From assembly GCF_018255755.1 (NCBI RefSeq), contig NZ_CP073766.1, forward strand, positions 5,888,501-5,952,500: a DNA stretch of 64,000 bases. The letters are read 5' to 3'. Numbering within the stretch: position 1 is the stretch's first letter; every line of letters begins with the position of its first letter. Shown here piece after piece: positions 60,668 to 64,000 of the stretch. The notes under the pieces were generated by a model that did no database searches, was not told the DNA's origin, and saw nothing but the letters and a program-made list of their open reading frames with translations. This DNA is from Chitinophaga sp. HK235. Its GTDB lineage: Bacteria > Bacteroidota > Bacteroidia > Chitinophagales > Chitinophagaceae. The translations under genes were made by a program, and so were the position numbers.

Positions 60668-61561
60668 TCATTGTAATTTCCTGCGGAACTGCTGAGGTGT
60701 TTCCCCGGTCATCTTCCGGAAGAAAGTGTTGAAGTTGGAGGCATGCTCAAAACCAAGGCAATACCCAATCTGGGCTACATCCCAGTGAGTATGCCGGAGC
60801 AGGTATCCGGCTTCATTGGCCAGATGTTCGGAAATCAGTTCGGTGGTGGTTTTCCCGGTTACAGCCTTCACCGATTTGTTCAGGTAGTTTACATGTACCG
60901 ACAGTTGTGTTGCAAATGCAGCCGCTGTTTTTATGTTGATCCGGTCATGAACACTGGTGATCGGGAACTGACGGACAAGTAGCTCGAGGAATAGTTCCGT
61001 GAGCCGGTCTGCTGAAGTGATAGGAATATAGGAAGCCACCGGAGGCGCAATTTTAAGCCCTTCATGTATCAGCAGCTGTACATAATTTCTCAGCACATCA
61101 TCTTTATGGGTATAATGCCCTTTCGTTTCCTGCATCATCATTTCAAATAGGCCTGTTATCCTTCCTGCTGCTGCCATGTCCGGGAACAGGACATGATCTC
61201 CCTGGATTTTGAAGATGGATGCTTCCGCCGGGCTTTCATGTTTTAGCCGGTTATTTACAAATGACGCGGAAAACAGACAAAAGTAGTAGCGTTGCCTGGC
61301 AGAAATACGTTGCCAGGTATAAGGGATCATTGGGTTACTGAAAATGATAGTATTGCCTTTAACCGGGATGCTTCGATGAGCATAGTGTATAATGGCTTCG
61401 CCTTCCAGCAGCAGTGAAATTTTATAATAGTTCCTGCGTGTCAACGGGGCGGGATGAGGAGGATGTGTATCATCCACCAGATAGACGTAAAAATCGCCAG
61501 GGTGGTCGTTTCTATTTCCCCGTCTTTCAAAAAACTGTTCAATACTTTCATGGGAATTCAT
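60668..61561 (-). CDS. AraC family transcriptional regulator
   Basis: A 297-residue regulator. Cupin-like N-terminal sensor (NYYKISLLLEGEAIIHYAHR, KGNTIIFSNPMIPYTWQ) and C-terminal AraC domain (FATQLSVHVNYLNKSVKAVT; DVAQIGYCLGFEHASNFNTF). Located 27 bp after the SDR gene on the same strand, so probably co-transcribed with it and regulating it. Converges with the sigma-associated protein gene; the two stops are adjacent. Confidence 0.92.
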   Translation of the reverse strand: MNSHESIEQFFERRGNRNDHPGDFYVYLVDDTHPPHPAPLTRRNYYKISLLLEGEAIIHYAHRSIPVKGNTIIFSNPMIPYTWQRISARQRYYFCLFSASFVNNRLKHESPAEASIFKIQGDHVLFPDMAAAGRITGLFEMMMQETKGHYTHKDDVLRNYVQLLIHEGLKIAPPVASYIPITSADRLTELFLELLVRQFPITSVHDRINIKTAAAFATQLSVHVNYLNKSVKAVTGKTTTELISEHLANEAGYLLRHTHWDVAQIGYCLGFEHASNFNTFFRKMTGETPQQFRRKLQ

Positions 61562-61588
61562 ATCCCTAAGTTATGAAATTGAGCCTAA

Positions 61589-62536
61589 CTAATAAGGCCA
61601 TTTGATACCGGTTACTGCTTCGCTGAACTTCCATAAGGCTGCGGCATTAAGAGGGTCAAGCGCATAGCTGCGGACACCGTAAAAGGCAGGATCATCATCG
61701 GGTACAGATACGGCAATATCACAATCTTCACAATAAACGCCACCCATGCCATTGAGCTGAGGGCTCAGGGCACACCAGACGGAGGTGGCGGCTCCCTGCT
61801 GCGGCGTTTTAAGGTTATCCACCCGTGTGGCCCAGACTTGTTGTTCTTCGGGTGGCATATGTCGGAAGATATCTGTCATGATAGCACCGGGATGTACGGC
61901 AAATGCCCTGACCCCATGTGCCTGCCCTACGCGGTCCAGTTCAACGGCAAAAAGCACATTGGCGGTCTTGGATTGTCCGTAGGCTTTCATGGTGTCAAAG
62001 GGCTGTTTCTCAAAGTTCGGATCATTTAGTCGCAGGCCCATATGCCGGTGCCCTATGGATGATAGGGAGATAACCCGCGCGCTGCCTGCATTTTTCAATG
62101 CCGGCCATAACCGTCCGGTTAGTTGAAAGTGCCCCAGATGGTTTACGCCAAACTGAAGCTCATAGCCACGTTGGTCTTTCATGAGTTGTGGCAGCCGGAA
62201 TAACCCCGCGTTATTGAACAATAAATCCAGCTGGTTATGTTCTGCCAGGAAACGCGCTGCAAAGCTGTCAACAGAAGCAGGATCGGCCAGGTCGAGCGGA
62301 AAAAAAGACACATTTTTCAGATGAGCGAGCCGGCTTGATGCCTTGCCGGCATCCCTGGCACCCACAACAACTGTTGCTCCTATAGCCGCCAACGTTATAA
62401 CGGTTTCATAGCCGATGCCTGAATTGCCGCCGGTGACTAAAACAACTTTTCCCGTTAAATCATGGCCAGCAGCTAATTCCGCCGCCGTACTGGAAGCATT
62501 GTATCCTGAATGAATAGGTTGTTGTACTGTTTTCAT
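61589..62536 (-). CDS. Short-chain dehydrogenase/reductase
   Basis: A 315-residue enzyme when started at MKTVQQPIHSGYNASSTAAE (ATG at 62536; the frame is open 28 codons further). The nucleotide motif VVLVTGGNSGIGYETV is near residue 31, NNAG in LLFNNAGLF near 107, and the catalytic YGQSK in KAYGQSKTANVLFAVELD near 185. Resembles WW-domain oxidoreductase/retinol-dehydrogenase-like SDRs. An oxidoreductase of unknown substrate, followed by an AraC regulator. Confidence 0.92.
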   Translation of the reverse strand: MKTVQQPIHSGYNASSTAAELAAGHDLTGKVVLVTGGNSGIGYETVITLAAIGATVVVGARDAGKASSRLAHLKNVSFFPLDLADPASVDSFAARFLAEHNQLDLLFNNAGLFRLPQLMKDQRGYELQFGVNHLGHFQLTGRLWPALKNAGSARVISLSSIGHRHMGLRLNDPNFEKQPFDTMKAYGQSKTANVLFAVELDRVGQAHGVRAFAVHPGAIMTDIFRHMPPEEQQVWATRVDNLKTPQQGAATSVWCALSPQLNGMGGVYCEDCDIAVSVPDDDPAFYGVRSYALDPLNAAALWKFSEAVTGIKWPY

Positions 62537-62675
62537 ATCGATTAAAAAATAACAGAACAAAATTAGATCAACCTGTTTTACTAAAGTTATGCGAATCAAA
62601 TCAATGATTATGCAGTGCAAAACTTATCGTGTAACATTCGCCAATCTCCTATCGTTTAAATACAAAATCACACGT

Positions 62676-63191
62676 ATGAAAAATGTTTACCTCTTTATCC
62701 TAATGCTGACGGGCGTTCTGTTTGTATCCTGCAAAAAAGATAAGATTGCCTATGACAATGATTTTAAAAAGAGTTATGATACCTGGATAAATTTTAAAGC
62801 ATCCTCCAATAACACCTATCGGTATGGAGTTTCCTTTGCATCCTGGACAGGGAGTAGTTCTGTAACAGTTATTACCGTAAAGGAAGGTAAAGTTATCGAG
62901 CGGTCTTATACCGCTAAACATAGAGATCCTGCCACTAACCAGGTAGTCACCAATGAAGAATGGACGGAAGACGAAAGTGCACTGGGATCGCACATACCAG
63001 GCTTTTCTATGCTCACACTGGATGAAATCTATAAAAAGGCAAAAGACGAGTGGCTTATCAAAAGAGATAATGCTAACAACTATTTCGAAGCAAAGAATGA
63101 CGGTATGATATCCAGTTGTGGATATGTGGAAAACACTTGTGCAGATGATTGTTCTGTTGGTGTTAACATAATATTTATCGAGAAGATATAG
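62676..63191 (+). CDS. Small lipoprotein, unrecognised
   Basis: A 171-residue lipoprotein from ATG 62676 (MKNVYLFILMLTGVLFVSCK), lipobox GVLFVSC with Cys at residue 19. The mature part has beta strands (YRYGVSFASWTGSSSVTVIT, GKVIERSYTAKHRDPATNQ) and a cysteine-containing C-terminus (SSCGYVENTCADDC). I see no named family. Divergent from the SDR gene. Confidence 0.75.
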   Translation: MKNVYLFILMLTGVLFVSCKKDKIAYDNDFKKSYDTWINFKASSNNTYRYGVSFASWTGSSSVTVITVKEGKVIERSYTAKHRDPATNQVVTNEEWTEDESALGSHIPGFSMLTLDEIYKKAKDEWLIKRDNANNYFEAKNDGMISSCGYVENTCADDCSVGVNIIFIEKI

Positions 63192-63267
63192 CTCGGTTTT
63201 TCCTATCTGAAATTCGCAAGATTCGGGTTTTTCTAAAAAAAAGCTGTCGTGAACTTTGCTCCAAAAA

Positions 63268-64000
63268 ATGAAAGCAAAGCGTGTATTTATTCTCGGTACG
63301 ACAGGTTATATTGGAGGCTCACTGGCAATTTATCTGCTGGAGAGAGGTTATCAGGTGAGTAGTCTGGTGCGGAAGCAGGCAGATGTAGCATTAGTACAAC
63401 AACTGGGTATTCATGCAACTGCGGGAATACTGGTGGAAAGCCCTGATGTGCAGGCTATTCTTGGAACGGCGGATATCATCATTAATGTCTCAGATTCCGA
63501 TGATCCTTTTATGGTATCGGCTATCCTCGATGCACTCGAAGGAAGTGGGAAAACCTTTATTCATACTTCCGGCGGCGGAATGATTGGCGATAAGGCCGCA
63601 GGGCAATATGCCGGTGAGGTGGTGTATACAGATATTCCGGAAAATCCTTTACTGGAGAGGGCCGGACGTGTAGCCATTGATAAGGCAGTGCTGGCCGCCG
63701 CACAGCGGAGCATACGTAGTATGGTGATCTGCCCTACGATGGTATATGGTAAAGGACTGGGACTTAAAAAGGAAAGCGACCAGATACCTGCATTGATAAG
63801 AGAAGCACAAAAACGGAAGAATGCAGTGATGGTGGGTAAAGGCGTGAATCTTACTTCCAATGTGCACATCATGGACCTGCTCGCATTATATGAACTGGCT
63901 GTAGAAAAAGGCACAGCAGGTTCTTTCTATTATGCAGAAAACGGGCGGACTTCTTTTTATGCTATCGCTGAAAGAATTAATCAGGTTTTAGGATTTGATA
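63268..64000 (+). CDS. NAD-dependent epimerase/dehydratase family protein (partial)
   Basis: Begins at ATG 63268 and is still open at the window edge, about 244 residues. The Rossmann start KRVFILGTTGYIGGSLAIYL has a GxxGxxG motif near residue 9, and FIHTSGGGMIGD and ICPTMVYGKGLGL fit the extended SDR fold (substrate-binding segment). Family members reduce or epimerise nucleotide sugars or aldehydes. The C-terminal end is missing. Confidence 0.85.
   Translation, partial: MKAKRVFILGTTGYIGGSLAIYLLERGYQVSSLVRKQADVALVQQLGIHATAGILVESPDVQAILGTADIIINVSDSDDPFMVSAILDALEGSGKTFIHTSGGGMIGDKAAGQYAGEVVYTDIPENPLLERAGRVAIDKAVLAAAQRSIRSMVICPTMVYGKGLGLKKESDQIPALIREAQKRKNAVMVGKGVNLTSNVHIMDLLALYELAVEKGTAGSFYYAENGRTSFYAIAERINQVLGFD

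Noticed and set aside
1..64000. CRISPR array
   Set aside because: No run of regularly spaced 25-40 bp repeats with unique spacers; the only regular repeat is the 21-bp coding repeat at about 58151-58245.

Overview
The window reads as a chromosomal segment of a Bacteroidota bacterium, most likely a Chitinophaga-like member of the Chitinophagaceae. The evidence is two SusC/SusD outer-membrane uptake operons, one with a FecI-type sigma factor and FecR anti-sigma; lipoproteins with Bacteroidota lipoboxes; a long (1105 aa) SecA; a DUF3127 OB-fold protein; and promoters of the form TTTG-N19..21-TAnnTTTG in front of both tRNA genes. Coding density is high and the housekeeping genes look intact.

Layout. 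1-1556: a sugar isomerase/epimerase (partial) and a Gfo/Idh/MocA oxidoreductase on the minus strand. 1952-10885: sigma factor, FecR, SusC with STN domain, SusD, DUF4843-like lipoprotein and PKD-like lipoprotein, a signal-transducing uptake operon. 11050-16964: secA with an apparently structured leader, deoC, a SPOR protein and an M20 amidohydrolase. 17115-19922: a GntR/YtrA-type ABC operon with a perfect 10-bp inverted-repeat operator. 20267-27658: glyA, a nucleotidyltransferase, a nitronate-monooxygenase-like protein, a NatAB-like ABC exporter and a COG2509-type FAD oxidoreductase. 27805-30178: DUF3127 protein and dnaA. 30274-32621: tRNA-Ser, decayed genes, a GNAT acetyltransferase and small ORFs. 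33035-34099: a serine hydrolase.

34224-42456 is the most striking part: a SusC/SusD pair followed by two paralogous formylglycine sulfatases with no glycosidase. Its leader encodes a 23-codon peptide with six cysteines (RCCSG then CCC), followed by hairpins that could act as an attenuator. I infer a sulfate-ester scavenging operon controlled by cysteine supply through ribosome stalling on a poly-Cys leader peptide, analogous to cysteine attenuators described in mycobacteria. I know of no firm description of this arrangement in Bacteroidota.

42434-44400 holds a divergent AraC regulator and MDR oxidoreductase. After tRNA-Pro (44611-44685) comes an accessory region: a 53-codon YjzC-like gene, a WYL regulator, a complete type I restriction-modification system (hsdM, hsdS, hsdR), an IS3-family element abutting a truncated AraC gene, a GNAT acetyltransferase, and two proteins I cannot place. 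The window ends with a His-rich repeat lipoprotein, an ECF sigma factor with a membrane-spanning partner, an SDR/AraC pair, a small lipoprotein, and a partial NAD-dependent epimerase running off the right edge.
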